The notes beneath the pieces were generated by a model. The model was not told the DNA's origin. It did no database searches and was given only the letters and a program-made list of their open reading frames with translations. Below, in pieces: positions 1-9,413 of a stretch of 33,733 nt of DNA (position 1 is its first letter; every line of letters begins with the position of its first letter). The translations under genes and the position numbers were made by a program. This DNA is from JAVBQJ01 sp031549115 (GTDB lineage: Bacteria; Verrucomicrobiota; Lentisphaeria; Victivallales; Victivallaceae). Where the stretch lies: the NCBI GenBank assembly GCA_031549115.1, contig JAVBQJ010000104.1, positions 1 to 33,733 of the forward strand, given 5' to 3'.

Positions 1-2431
1 CCGCCGCAAAACGTTCCGCGCCGCCGGTGACGGCGCTCAACTCCGCCAGCGGCCGCCGCGCCTCCACCTCCGGCAGATATTCCGGCGAATAACCCAACGT
101 AACCGGCGGCAATGCCTCCGGCGGCAGCTCGCCGACACTCACCGTCGACAAACTCACGCTCCCGCCCTCCAACGGCAACAGCAATTCCAACTGATCCGGC
201 GTCACCCAACTCAACTGCCGATCCTCCAGCACCGGCGGGCGCCCCGGCCATTGCGTGACCGTGCGCACCAACGGCGGCACCCGGAACGGCTCCTCCGTCC
301 GCGCCGGGTTCAAGTACATCCGGATGCGCTGACTGCCCGATTGCAGCGAAGAATCCACCAGCCATTCGCCGCCGCCGGACTCGTTCGCCGCCGCCGTCCA
401 ACCCACCAGCGCGGACAACAATGCGCCGCGCTGCGGGTCTTCGGCAAATGCCCCGGTAAACGGCCCGTCGGCCTCCGCCGCCAGCACCGCGACCCGGCCG
501 AGCCCCGCCTGCCGGATCGCCGCCAACGGCGACGACGCCTCGTCCACAGCCGCCAGAACCACCTCCGCGCCCTTTTTCGGATAACACAGGTTATAACCGC
601 CGAACGCGGTTTCGTCACCGAAGCCGGCGGCATGGAGCAAGCGGGCGCCGGGGCGGTATTGCGCCTCCACCGGCAACTCCACGAAGCTCGGCTGCGCCAC
701 CATGAACGCATCCTGGGTAAACAACCGCGGCAGCTCTTCCGCCCGGTCGGAGAAGTAACAGCGGCCGCCGCCGCGCCGCGCCACATCCACCAGCAACGCC
801 GCGTCGCTGTCGGTCGGTTTGCCCATCCCGATCACGCTGACGGTAATTCCGGTGTCGGCGGCGAAAGCCAGCAGCTCGGCGTATTCGCCGGGCTGCTGGG
901 CATCGTCGGCGTCGGCAAAAAGCAGCATGTGCCGCTTGTCCGCATTGGCGCTCTGCAATTCGCGGATACCGGCCTCCAATGCCTGGTAGATGAAAATTCC
1001 GCCGCCCTGGGAACGGATCGCCCGGATGTGCGCCTCGCCCTGCTTGTGGTTGCTGATCTGATCCAATGCCAGAATGGTATGACTGGCGATATCCACCACG
1101 TTGACGCCGAACTGATCGCGTTCATCCAGGAGCTTGAATACCTCCAATGTCGCCCGGGCGGCCAGATCCATCTTGGAAACCGCGCCGACCAGCATGGTCA
1201 TCGAACCGGAGCGGTCCAGCGACACCACCAGCGCCAGCGTTTCCCGGCGGCTCTCCGGCGGCGGCCGCAGCTCCACCGGCAGCAGCTCTTCCAACGGCGA
1301 ACGGTAATAGCCGCCCGCCAGAAACGACTGCGGGCCCCCGGTCATCACCAGGCCCAACGCGCCGGAGTGAACCATCCCGGCCAGCAGTTCCATGCCGTCA
1401 TAGCCGAGCGCGTCCGCCGGGACATTTTCCAACACCACCGCGGAGACGCCGGCCAGAACCGCCGGCTCCAGCTGCCGTGGCGACGGCGTCCGCAGCAATA
1501 CCGGGAGCCCCGCGGCATCCAGCAGTTCGCGCAGCTTGCCCGAATGGGAATTGCTCAACAGCAGCACCGGTTTGCGGCCGGTGATTTCGACCAGGCGCCG
1601 GATCCGGTTGTTTTCCGGGACTTCGTCGAGCTTGTCGGCGGCTCCGGCAATGATGATTTCGTAATCGTGAATCCCCACCGCGTCGCCGCGGTCCCGGAAG
1701 GTCAGCCGCCGGGTCCCGGAAAAAGCATCCATGGCGCCATGCGCGATTTCACTGCCGTTGCGCCGCACCCGGTAATCCACCGACTGAAAATCCGGCGTGC
1801 GCAAACGCACCGACACCGTAAAGTATTCCCCCGCCGCCACCGCATCCGGCGCTTCCACGTCCAGAATGGCGGCATCGTGCGCGGTACGCCGCTCCATGCG
1901 CCGGAAATCCACCGAAATATCCCGCGCCGCCGCATGGTAAAAGGCCCGGTCGGGCTCTTCGCCGCTCCAGCGACCGTCGGTCAGCAACAGAATCCGCCCC
2001 GGAGCCTCATTGGGAATCTGCTGGATCGCCAGCGACAATGCTTTGCCGAGATTCGACGCGTTCCGGTCGCTGTGCTCCACCACCAGTTCGGGCGCCCCCG
2101 GCGAACCCGGTTGGAATTCCACCACCGCGTCGCGGGCGAACGACACCACCCCCATCCGGTATCCGGGCGGCATCCCCTGCCGCAACTGCCGGATCTGGGT
2201 CTGCTGCAAACTCAATGCATCGTCCGGCATCGACAAACTGCGGTCGGCCACCACCATCCAGATGCCGCGGGCGCCGCCGGTTTCCCAGCGAATGCCGGTC
2301 AACGCCAGCACCGCCAGCGCATAAACGCCGAGGCGCAGCCATTGCACCCGCGGATTATGAAAGGGGCGCCGGTACCACCAGATCCCCAGCGGCAGCAACA
2401 GCCACAATGCAATCGGCCACATCAGATTCAT
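1..2431 (-). CDS. Double VWA-domain membrane protein, C-terminus beyond window
   Basis: The reading frame starts with an ATG at 2429-2431 (MNLMWPIALWLLLPLG) and stays open for 810 codons to the left edge, so the C-terminus is missing. The N-terminus has two hydrophobic segments (about residues 5-17 and 33-48). An integrin-like segment with a DRSLS metal-site motif begins at D63. A second VWA domain has a clean MIDAS motif DRSGS at residues 406-410. The part between them (about 270-400) resembles the glutamine-amidotransferase-like fold often found in large VWA proteins of MoxR operons; that assignment is inferred from family architecture. The start overlaps the stop of the BatA-like gene by ATGA, so it is translationally coupled. 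It probably works in the membrane with the MoxR ATPase and the DUF58 protein. Its substrate is unknown. Confidence 0.85.
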   Translation of the reverse strand, partial: MNLMWPIALWLLLPLGIWWYRRPFHNPRVQWLRLGVYALAVLALTGIRWETGGARGIWMVVADRSLSMPDDALSLQQTQIRQLRQGMPPGYRMGVVSFARDAVVEFQPGSPGAPELVVEHSDRNASNLGKALSLAIQQIPNEAPGRILLLTDGRWSGEEPDRAFYHAAARDISVDFRRMERRTAHDAAILDVEAPDAVAAGEYFTVSVRLRTPDFQSVDYRVRRNGSEIAHGAMDAFSGTRRLTFRDRGDAVGIHDYEIIIAGAADKLDEVPENNRIRRLVEITGRKPVLLLSNSHSGKLRELLDAAGLPVLLRTPSPRQLEPAVLAGVSAVVLENVPADALGYDGMELLAGMVHSGALGLVMTGGPQSFLAGGYYRSPLEELLPVELRPPPESRRETLALVVSLDRSGSMTMLVGAVSKMDLAARATLEVFKLLDERDQFGVNVVDIASHTILALDQISNHKQGEAHIRAIRSQGGGIFIYQALEAGIRELQSANADKRHMLLFADADDAQQPGEYAELLAFAADTGITVSVIGMGKPTDSDAALLVDVARRGGGRCYFSDRAEELPRLFTQDAFMVAQPSFVELPVEAQYRPGARLLHAAGFGDETAFGGYNLCYPKKGAEVVLAAVDEASSPLAAIRQAGLGRVAVLAAEADGPFTGAFAEDPQRGALLSALVGWTAAANESGGGEWLVDSSLQSGSQRIRMYLNPARTEEPFRVPPLVRTVTQWPGRPPVLEDRQLSWVTPDQLELLLPLEGGSVSLSTVSVGELPPEALPPVTLGYSPEYLPEVEARRPLAELSAVTGGAERFAA

Positions 2432-4176
2432 GCCGTTTCCCCCCGCCATTTACCGAAGTGGTATTGGTGCAGCGCCAGCAGCGCCAGCGCCGCCACCAGC
2501 GCCGCCACGCCGAAGCGCCACCGGGGAACCCGGTCCGGCGCCGCCTGCGACGCGGAAAACTTGCATTCGCCGGAAATACGCAGATTCGATTCCCGCGCAT
2601 CCAGCGCCTGGACCGCGAAGCGCCAGCTCCGGTCACCGGCCTGCAATTCCCACAATCCGGCATCCAACCCCGGACAGGTCACCATCCCCTGTTGCGCCGT
2701 CAGCGTGACCGTCTCCCCGTCGGGCCCGCGCAGCCGCGCCTGCTCCGCTCCGCGCGGCAGCCGGATCCGAATCTCCTGCCCCGCCGGATAGTTGGACTGC
2801 GACGGCCCCGGGCGCTCTGCGGTCAGCCACTGCGCCAGATTCCAGAACAGCACCGGCAGCATCGTGGAACGGGTCAAATTGGACGCCCGGAAATCCGCAT
2901 TCCAGTGCACATCCCAATAATTGTTGGTGCGCTTGACTGTGCCCATCAGATCGAGCTCCTCGCCGCTGATCGCCGGCAGCCCCGGAAATGCGGTATCGCG
3001 GTCCGCGTACCAGCGCACCCCCGCCATATCCACGCCGTCGGTCAACGGATGCCTGCGGTCGATCGTAAACGGTTCCGTCACCATTTCGCCGCGCCGGACC
3101 ACATGGAAAATCACCCGGTGCCATTCGCCGGAAGCAGCCGGACTCGCGGAAGCGGTAAACACCACCTCGGCATCCTGCGGATCGGAAACCACACTCCAGG
3201 CTGGATTCGACGCCGCCAGCCGCACGATCAATTCCCGGTCGAAATCCAAGATATCGCCGGCAATCCACAAGCGCAGCGGCTCCCGGAATTCCGATTGCAG
3301 CGTCACCGCGCGGTCGACCGCCAGAGGATCCTGCGGCACTTCCAGCCGGATCGTCACCGGCTCCCGGACCCCATCCAACTCATGTTGAAACTTGTATTCG
3401 TCGCCGCCGTCGATCGTCACTTGCCGGCGCACCGCGCCCGGCTCCAGTGTGATCACGGCTTTCACCGGCGCCATGCCGTTATTGGCAATCACCGCCAGCA
3501 CCCGTTCACGGCCGTCCGTATGCCAGCGGCGCGCGGTCACAATCCCGGTGTGCGCCAACGGCGTCCCGGCGGCATACCAGCCCACATCCGTCGCCACCGG
3601 ACCCGCCGGCGCCCGGTCGGAAATCACCAGCAATTCACCGGTTTCCTTGTTGCTGCGCGCCAGCGCCAAGGCGCCGGTCAAATCACCGCCGGCATCACCG
3701 CCGCGCCATGCCCGCAACGCCGTTTCCAGCGCCCCGGGGGAATCATATTCGCCCAACTGGCGCAGGCGCGTTCCCGCCAGAATCACCCGGACGGGGCGCG
3801 AAGGATGTTCCGCCGCCCGGCGCAGCAATTCCGCGCGTCCCAGCTCCAGAGGTGTGCCATTCGGCCCGACGGCCTGCATCGAAAACGAATCGTCGAGAAT
3901 CACCGTCAGCACCGGCAAACTGCGTCCGACAATCCAGAACGGCGCCAATGCCCCCAGCGTCAACAGCAGCAGTACCAGCGCCTCGACATAAAAACTCGCC
4001 GGCAGCCGCCGCAATTCCAGACGCGTCCCGCTCTGTCGCGCCGCCTCCGGCTGGTCCCACAGAAACAACGCCGAAACCATCCGCCGCCGCGACCGGCGCC
4101 ACCAGATGTAAACCATCGCCAGCACCGGAAGCGCCAGCAGCGCCCAGATGAAATACGGCTGTTCGAATCCGGTCAT
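2428..4176 (-). CDS. BatA-like membrane protein with VWA domain
   Basis: This 582-residue protein starts at the ATG at 4174-4176, which overlaps the preceding DUF58 stop by ATGA. A longer in-frame reading upstream lies inside the DUF58 gene and is not needed. The start MTGFEQPYFIWALLALPVLA is the classic BatA/aerotolerance-regulator N-terminal membrane segment. A second membrane segment lies at about 62-84. The VWA metal-site motif DDSFS is at 95-99. A long extracytoplasmic region follows, then a C-terminal membrane helix at about 552-570. Members of this family are found with MoxR ATPases and DUF58 proteins and are thought to act in envelope protein maturation or stress resistance. The exact role here is not known. 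Confidence 0.85.
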   Translation of the reverse strand: MTGFEQPYFIWALLALPVLAMVYIWWRRSRRRMVSALFLWDQPEAARQSGTRLELRRLPASFYVEALVLLLLTLGALAPFWIVGRSLPVLTVILDDSFSMQAVGPNGTPLELGRAELLRRAAEHPSRPVRVILAGTRLRQLGEYDSPGALETALRAWRGGDAGGDLTGALALARSNKETGELLVISDRAPAGPVATDVGWYAAGTPLAHTGIVTARRWHTDGRERVLAVIANNGMAPVKAVITLEPGAVRRQVTIDGGDEYKFQHELDGVREPVTIRLEVPQDPLAVDRAVTLQSEFREPLRLWIAGDILDFDRELIVRLAASNPAWSVVSDPQDAEVVFTASASPAASGEWHRVIFHVVRRGEMVTEPFTIDRRHPLTDGVDMAGVRWYADRDTAFPGLPAISGEELDLMGTVKRTNNYWDVHWNADFRASNLTRSTMLPVLFWNLAQWLTAERPGPSQSNYPAGQEIRIRLPRGAEQARLRGPDGETVTLTAQQGMVTCPGLDAGLWELQAGDRSWRFAVQALDARESNLRISGECKFSASQAAPDRVPRWRFGVAALVAALALLALHQYHFGKWRGETA

Positions 4177-5039
4177 GCCTTTAAAATTCCCGCTTGAAAA
4201 AATCCGTCCAGCGGCCAGGCGCGGACAAATTCCGCCGCCGCCAGCGTCACCAGCCGCACCCCGGCCTCCCGGCATGCCGCGCTCCACAACTCCTGATGCC
4301 GCGTACAGCGCTCGCGATAGGTCCGCAACACATTGTCGTCCAGCAGGATTTCCCGTTCGCCGCCGTCCTCGATGTCGGTCAAGAGGACATTTCCGGGCTT
4401 CAGCTCGCCTTGGTCCTCCTCCCCCAGAATCTGCACCACCACCGCCTGGCAGCTGCCGTCGGCCAGCCGGCCGAGAAAATGCCGCGGTTCGTCCGGCCAC
4501 AACAGATCGGTGAGCACAATCCGCACCCCGCGGCTTTGAAAATTCCCGGCAAAGCGGCTCAACCCCTGGGCGGGGTTGCTGTTGCCGGAAAATTCCACCT
4601 CGCGCCACTCCAGCGGCGCATACGGATTGTCCTCCGGCGACATCTCTCCGTGGCAGTGCCACACCTTCAACGCGAACCCGGCGTTCGCCGACGCCTGCGC
4701 CAGCAACGCGGCAATTCCCAGCATGCACTCCGCTTTGGCGCTGCCCGGAAGCGCCATCGAGGCGGAATAATCCAGAATCAAATCACAGCGCGGGTCGATT
4801 TCTTCACGGTATTGCCGCACCACCAGCTGTTCGCTGCGTGCGTATACCCCCCAGTCCAGGCGGCGCAGATCGTCACCGGCCTGGTATTCGCGATAGCCGG
4901 CAAATTCCAACGCATTGCCGGTGCGGCGTCCTTCCCGGCGGCCATTGAGGCCCGCAACCGGCAACGGCGCATGCAACTGCAACGCCCCCGCATGCAGCAG
5001 GCCCGACTGCACTGCCTCCAGTCGGGAGCGGCTCTTCAT
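4173..5039 (-). CDS. DUF58 family protein (MoxR partner)
   Basis: A 288-residue protein starting at ATG 5037-5039 (MKSRSRLEAV), which overlaps the permease stop by ATGA. Earlier in-frame starts lie inside the permease gene. The DUF58 signature is visible: a GNALEFAGYREYQAGDD segment at about 41-57 followed by RRLDWGVYARS. A VWA-like DYSAS segment is at 90-94. No membrane helix is evident, so it is probably cytoplasmic or membrane-associated. DUF58 proteins occur almost always beside MoxR ATPases and VWA proteins, as here. It ends with a four-base overlap on the BatA-like gene. Confidence 0.88.
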   Translation of the reverse strand: MKSRSRLEAVQSGLLHAGALQLHAPLPVAGLNGRREGRRTGNALEFAGYREYQAGDDLRRLDWGVYARSEQLVVRQYREEIDPRCDLILDYSASMALPGSAKAECMLGIAALLAQASANAGFALKVWHCHGEMSPEDNPYAPLEWREVEFSGNSNPAQGLSRFAGNFQSRGVRIVLTDLLWPDEPRHFLGRLADGSCQAVVVQILGEEDQGELKPGNVLLTDIEDGGEREILLDDNVLRTYRERCTRHQELWSAACREAGVRLVTLAAAEFVRAWPLDGFFQAGILKA

Positions 5040-6490
5040 TCTTCCGTATCCTCCAACGCGTCGGCCGCCATTTTGTAATCCCGAAACTGGCGGCTGATAT
5101 CCGGCCATACCAGATACAGGCCGCCCAAGGCGAAGAAGCAGCTCAACAGCACAAACGCCGGAACCACCCGGGCAGAGGCGCCGAGGAACACGCCCGGACT
5201 CGAGACCATGAAAAAGATCAGGTCCTGCTCATTGGTCAACGACGCCATACCCCCGATCAATACCGGGATAAACGCGATCGCCCCCACCGTCAGCAGATAA
5301 TCCAGCCACGGCGGCAGATAATTGTACTGCGTCCAGATGCCCCGCAGGAAAAGCGTCAGCTCCGCGTAAAAAATCGCATAAAACAAGGTCCCCATCGCGA
5401 CATAATAGCTGTTCACGTCCGGCACCCGGCAAAACAGCCGGACCAGAAAGAACACCGCCACATACGCAATCATCAGAATCCAGGTCAACGCCACACCGCC
5501 GCCGACCCCGCTCGACAGCAGAAAGTAAATCCAGCGGCGCCACCACATCCGCGGTGTCTTTTCCAACACCCGGTTGGTCAGCTCTCGCCGTTCACACCCG
5601 GCGATCGCGCTCAGCGTAATCAGGAGCAGCGGCACCAGCGTACCGAAAAACCAACCGAACATATTCCAGCGCATCTCCCGGTCCGGCCCGAATGCCGCCA
5701 GCAGCGGCAGCACCACAAACATGCCGATCGTATAGATCCGCACGCCGAATACGCGGTTGCCGGTCACATGCGACACCGCCGCCACCGAATACATATACAT
5801 CATGCCGGTCATCAGCACCAGCAGCACCCCCCAGACCGCCATCGCCTCCAGCGTTTCACCGGACAGGCCGCCGCCGTCGCGCTGGTAACTCAGCATCACC
5901 GGATACGCCAGCAGCGCCACCGCAAACCCAAAGAGTGACGTCATATACACCCCGATCACCCCCCGGTGCCCCGAAGCGCCGAAAAGAATCCCGGTCTGCG
6001 CCGCCAGCAGCAATGCCGGCCAGTAAAACAACGCCAGCGCCAGCATCTCCACCATCGTCACGCCGCGCATGAAATACGCGATCACCATGAACGGCAAACA
6101 CAACGAATACAACAATCCAATCATCAGCGCCGAACTGGCCAGCTTGCCGGAGATCAGCTTCCACGGACTCAGATTGATCATCGTCGAAAAGTCCAGTTCC
6201 CGGGTCCGGCGTTCGGCGGTGTAACGCATCGCCGGCATGAAACTGCCCACCAATACGGCGCTCAGAATCAGCACCTCCAGCAACCCGACGAAAATAATCC
6301 ATCCCCACGATCCGCTGTTGCTCTGGTGCAGCCCCATGAACTGAATCACCGCCAGCAACAGCAGCTCCAACAGCAGCAGCAAACCCGAGGCGAACAACAT
6401 CCCGGACGAATGAAAACACTGCCGGACCTCTTTCACCAGCACCGGATTCAAATTATCATCCCGCCGGGCAATCCAATCTTGAATGATCAT
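5036..6490 (-). CDS. ABC-2 type transporter permease
   Basis: A 484-residue polytopic membrane protein. The N-terminus (MIIQDWIARRDDNLNPVLVKE) has a short amphipathic lead, then a helix at about 32-54. Several further hydrophobic blocks follow through residue 470, consistent with 10-12 membrane spans. Its ATG overlaps the stop of the ATPase gene by ATGA, which strongly supports a two-component ABC-2 transporter. These permeases move lipids, polysaccharides, antibiotics or proteins, or power gliding-type machinery; the substrate cannot be told here. The placement between MoxR-side and VWA-side genes suggests the transporter works with the chaperone system. That is inference from gene order. 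Confidence 0.85.
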   Translation of the reverse strand: MIIQDWIARRDDNLNPVLVKEVRQCFHSSGMLFASGLLLLLELLLLAVIQFMGLHQSNSGSWGWIIFVGLLEVLILSAVLVGSFMPAMRYTAERRTRELDFSTMINLSPWKLISGKLASSALMIGLLYSLCLPFMVIAYFMRGVTMVEMLALALFYWPALLLAAQTGILFGASGHRGVIGVYMTSLFGFAVALLAYPVMLSYQRDGGGLSGETLEAMAVWGVLLVLMTGMMYMYSVAAVSHVTGNRVFGVRIYTIGMFVVLPLLAAFGPDREMRWNMFGWFFGTLVPLLLITLSAIAGCERRELTNRVLEKTPRMWWRRWIYFLLSSGVGGGVALTWILMIAYVAVFFLVRLFCRVPDVNSYYVAMGTLFYAIFYAELTLFLRGIWTQYNYLPPWLDYLLTVGAIAFIPVLIGGMASLTNEQDLIFFMVSSPGVFLGASARVVPAFVLLSCFFALGGLYLVWPDISRQFRDYKMAADALEDTEE

Positions 6491-7446
6491 TGCACCTCTC
6501 CCGTCGTCACTTTCATGAAAATCTCTTCGAGCCCCATTTCTTCTTTATGAAAACTGGAAATGGTGAATCCGGAGCCGAAAAGCATACCCACCACATCCGA
6601 CAGCATCCGGTCGTCCCCGTCCACTTCGATCCGCACGGTATCGTCATCCAATGCCGCCGCCATCGCCACCGCCGGGTGGGTCAACAGCGTCTGGCGCATG
6701 ATCTCCGCCTGGCCGATGGAACGTATCACGCCGGCCATCAGGCCGAAAACCACCTCCCCGTCGGGTTGCACCGCGATACGCCGTCCCATCTCCGCCAGCG
6801 TCCCGGCCGAACGGATCCGGCCGCGCTCGATGATCACTGCGCTGTCGCAGATGTCCTGAAGTTCCGACAGAATATGCGAACTCAGCAGGATCGCTTTTCC
6901 CTGCCCGGCGAGAATCTTCAGGAGTTCGGGCAATTCCAGCCGCGCCCGCGGATCGAGTCCGGCCGCGGGCTCGTCCATGATCAGCACTTCCGGATTGTGC
7001 ACCAGCGCGCGCGCCATGCTGACGCGCTGCTTCATCCCCTTCGACAGCGACGCCAGATACTTGTGGCGCATGCCGCCCAGATTGGTGAACTCTTCGATAT
7101 CCGCCAGCACCCGGGTCCGCCGGGCGCCGCGCAAACCGAAACTGCGGGCAAAGAAATCCAGATATTCCCAGACCTCGATGTCGCGGTATTCCGGCAGCGA
7201 ATCCGGCATATAGCCGATGAGTTGCCGGACCAGCTCCGGATAGTTGACCGCCGAAATGTCGTCGTACCAGACATCGCCGGCATCCGGCAGTTCGAGGGTC
7301 GACATCACCTTGATCGTCGTCGTCTTTCCGGCGCCGTTCGGCCCGATGAAGCCGACGATCTGGCCGCTGGAAAATTGAAAACCGATATGATCCACCGCCC
7401 GGGTCTTCCCGTAAGCGCGCTCCAGGCCGTCCACATTAATTTGCAT
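6487..7446 (-). CDS. ABC transporter ATP-binding protein
   Basis: A 319-residue nucleotide-binding subunit. Walker A is GPNGAGKT at 35-42, the signature motif LSKGMKQ at 134-140, Walker B LIMDEP at 155-160, and the switch histidine H191 in LLSSHILSEL. The C-terminal 100 residues form the extra domain typical of ABC-2 export/GldA-like ATPases. The start ATG is at 7444-7446 and overlaps the end of the upstream gene by 11 bases. The stop overlaps the permease start. It is expected to hydrolyse ATP to drive the adjacent permease. Confidence 0.93.
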   Translation of the reverse strand: MQINVDGLERAYGKTRAVDHIGFQFSSGQIVGFIGPNGAGKTTTIKVMSTLELPDAGDVWYDDISAVNYPELVRQLIGYMPDSLPEYRDIEVWEYLDFFARSFGLRGARRTRVLADIEEFTNLGGMRHKYLASLSKGMKQRVSMARALVHNPEVLIMDEPAAGLDPRARLELPELLKILAGQGKAILLSSHILSELQDICDSAVIIERGRIRSAGTLAEMGRRIAVQPDGEVVFGLMAGVIRSIGQAEIMRQTLLTHPAVAMAAALDDDTVRIEVDGDDRMLSDVVGMLFGSGFTISSFHKEEMGLEEIFMKVTTGEVQ

Positions 7447-9409
7447 GGGTTTCCTCCCCGGAATTGAACTGACCGATGATGATATTGCGCGCTCCGAAAT
7501 CCGACGCCTCTTTGCCGACGGAGTAGAACAACGGCGTTTTCACTTCGGTCACGTAACTCAACGGCGGCAGCATTCCCTGCCACGTATCCAACTCGGCTGC
7601 AGTATTGAAATACATCCCGCGGAACTGCGCCGCCCACGCCGTATAATCCAACGCGGGAACCTCCGAACGCAACCCCGTGCGCGCCAGTTGCGCCCGCGCA
7701 CCCGCCTCAATCGGCTCGCCGGAACGGTAAATCCGCCCGTCCGGACCGGTTGCCACGACGAATTCCAGCTTCACGCCGAACCCGTTGACCACCTCCATAC
7801 TCTCTTCGGAAGTTTTCACCAGCTGCAATTGCTCATAGCGGGTTTCACGCCGCTTCAACCCGAAATACGCCGGGACCCGCGGCTCCGCCAACCCGGAGGT
7901 GAAATTCTGCTCCCTGGAGATGTCCAGCGAATAAGGCCGCTCGCTCTGCGGCACCAGCATTTCATCGGCGCCGAACACAAAGCCGCGTCCCTGCGGAATC
8001 GGCGCGTAAAAACCGATCGCGGCCAGCGTCGACGCCTCGTGCCGGTCCTGGTTGAGCCAGGTAAAACCGATCGAACGGCTGCGTGAGCTCCAGCCTTCGC
8101 TCACGGTGATGAAAGCAATGATCAACGCGCAGAATAACAGCGCGATCGCCGGCGCCGTCAGCAGAATCCAGCTTTCCCGGCGCTTCCGCCGCAACAGCCA
8201 GTAGTTCACCGGTCCGATCAACGCCACGAACAGCACCATCACCAGAAACAGGAACCCCGAGGGGGTTTCCCGGATCGGCATATCCAGACGATTCCGGAAT
8301 CCCATCTCCGGCATCACACTCAATCCGGTGCTCCAATTCTGCGACTGCATCCACGTCTCCGCCGCCGGAGAAATCGCCTCGAACGCCTGCAATTCGCCAT
8401 TGCCGCGCATGACGCCTTTGCTCGTAACCTGAAATGCCGCCGCCGGCGGTTGCGGCATCGAAAGCATCATCCCCCCCGAATTGGAAAGCGGCATATCGAT
8501 TTTTACGACTTCATCCTCCTCGAAAGCCGGAGCCGCCTCCTGGAGCATCAAATTGTTGCGGCCCTCCCGGGCGGCATGCTCCGCCTTTGCCTCCCGATAG
8601 TACGCCGCGGTAAAGGGCCGGGCAATCATCAACTGCCCCAATCCGACATGCTCGAAATGCAGATTCTCATCCCCGCCGGAAACCCCGGCGGGCCACGGCG
8701 CCTCCGGAGCCACCGCCACCATCAGCTTTCCGCCCATCTCCACCCAGGTCATCACCGCCTGACGGACCTCCAGAGTCAGGCGTTCATACTCGCCGCCGGA
8801 AATCAGAATCGTCGCATAGCCTTCATAGGTACGCCATTGCGTGCTCCACTGCGCCACCGGAACCAGGGCGCGGCTCAGATACCGGGCGCCGTGCGGCGTC
8901 TCCTGGCTGATATCCGAGGATGCCAATACCGGCGCAAAGCCGAACGGCGGCACCATATTCTCCATCAGCGAGTTTTCCATCTCGGTACCGTCGACATAAA
9001 GCTTCAACTTGGAAGCCGCCCGGACACTGGAACCCGACATGGTCTGGGGCATTGCCACCGGCGCATACAGACTGGTCACGACCGTCTCCCCCGGAGGCAG
9101 CACCAGCGACCGCCGGAGCTGAATCGAATACGGTACTTCCAGACGCAGCCGCATCTCCACCGGCAACGCCCGTCCGGCATGGTTGATCAGACGAAAATTC
9201 TGTTCGAAATAACCGTTCGAGGGCGCAATCTCACGCACCGAGGCAACCGGCTGAACTTCCAGGTCGCCGAAATTTTCCGCGACGGCCGCCAGGGTCGCCA
9301 GCATGCCGATGCCGCACCCGAGGGTGCGGACAACAACGCCGGAACTCCAACGGGCGATGCGCTGCCGCATCGCCGGAAACCAATTTGAGGGGGGGGACTT
9401 TTTGATCAT
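7436..9409 (-). CDS. Membrane-anchored protein of the MoxR/ABC operon, function unknown
   Basis: A 657-residue protein with a signal or membrane segment near the start (about 22-44). A long extracytoplasmic part (about 45-390) looks beta-rich early on, then resembles a Rossmann-like GATase fold (ILISGGEYERLTLEVRQAVM at about 199-218). Two clear membrane helices follow at roughly 390-440, then a C-terminal soluble domain. I do not recognise a precise family; it resembles proteins that accompany MoxR or ABC-2 transporters. The chosen ATG (9407-9409) lies 4 bases after the MoxR stop, with GGAG about 13 bases upstream. An internal ATG at codon 14 (MRQRIARW) is the alternative. An eight-base C run (9389-9396 on the plus strand as G8) lies inside codons 5-8. 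Confidence 0.75.
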   Translation of the reverse strand: MIKKSPPSNWFPAMRQRIARWSSGVVVRTLGCGIGMLATLAAVAENFGDLEVQPVASVREIAPSNGYFEQNFRLINHAGRALPVEMRLRLEVPYSIQLRRSLVLPPGETVVTSLYAPVAMPQTMSGSSVRAASKLKLYVDGTEMENSLMENMVPPFGFAPVLASSDISQETPHGARYLSRALVPVAQWSTQWRTYEGYATILISGGEYERLTLEVRQAVMTWVEMGGKLMVAVAPEAPWPAGVSGGDENLHFEHVGLGQLMIARPFTAAYYREAKAEHAAREGRNNLMLQEAAPAFEEDEVVKIDMPLSNSGGMMLSMPQPPAAAFQVTSKGVMRGNGELQAFEAISPAAETWMQSQNWSTGLSVMPEMGFRNRLDMPIRETPSGFLFLVMVLFVALIGPVNYWLLRRKRRESWILLTAPAIALLFCALIIAFITVSEGWSSRSRSIGFTWLNQDRHEASTLAAIGFYAPIPQGRGFVFGADEMLVPQSERPYSLDISREQNFTSGLAEPRVPAYFGLKRRETRYEQLQLVKTSEESMEVVNGFGVKLEFVVATGPDGRIYRSGEPIEAGARAQLARTGLRSEVPALDYTAWAAQFRGMYFNTAAELDTWQGMLPPLSYVTEVKTPLFYSVGKEASDFGARNIIIGQFNSGEETHAN

Positions 9410-9413
9410 TTTT

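Noticed and set aside
251..4197. Long plus-strand open frames (846 and 719 codons)
   Set aside because: They are shadows of the minus-strand VWA and BatA-like genes: Arg/Pro/His-rich, without domains, while the opposite strand encodes clear motifs and coupled starts.
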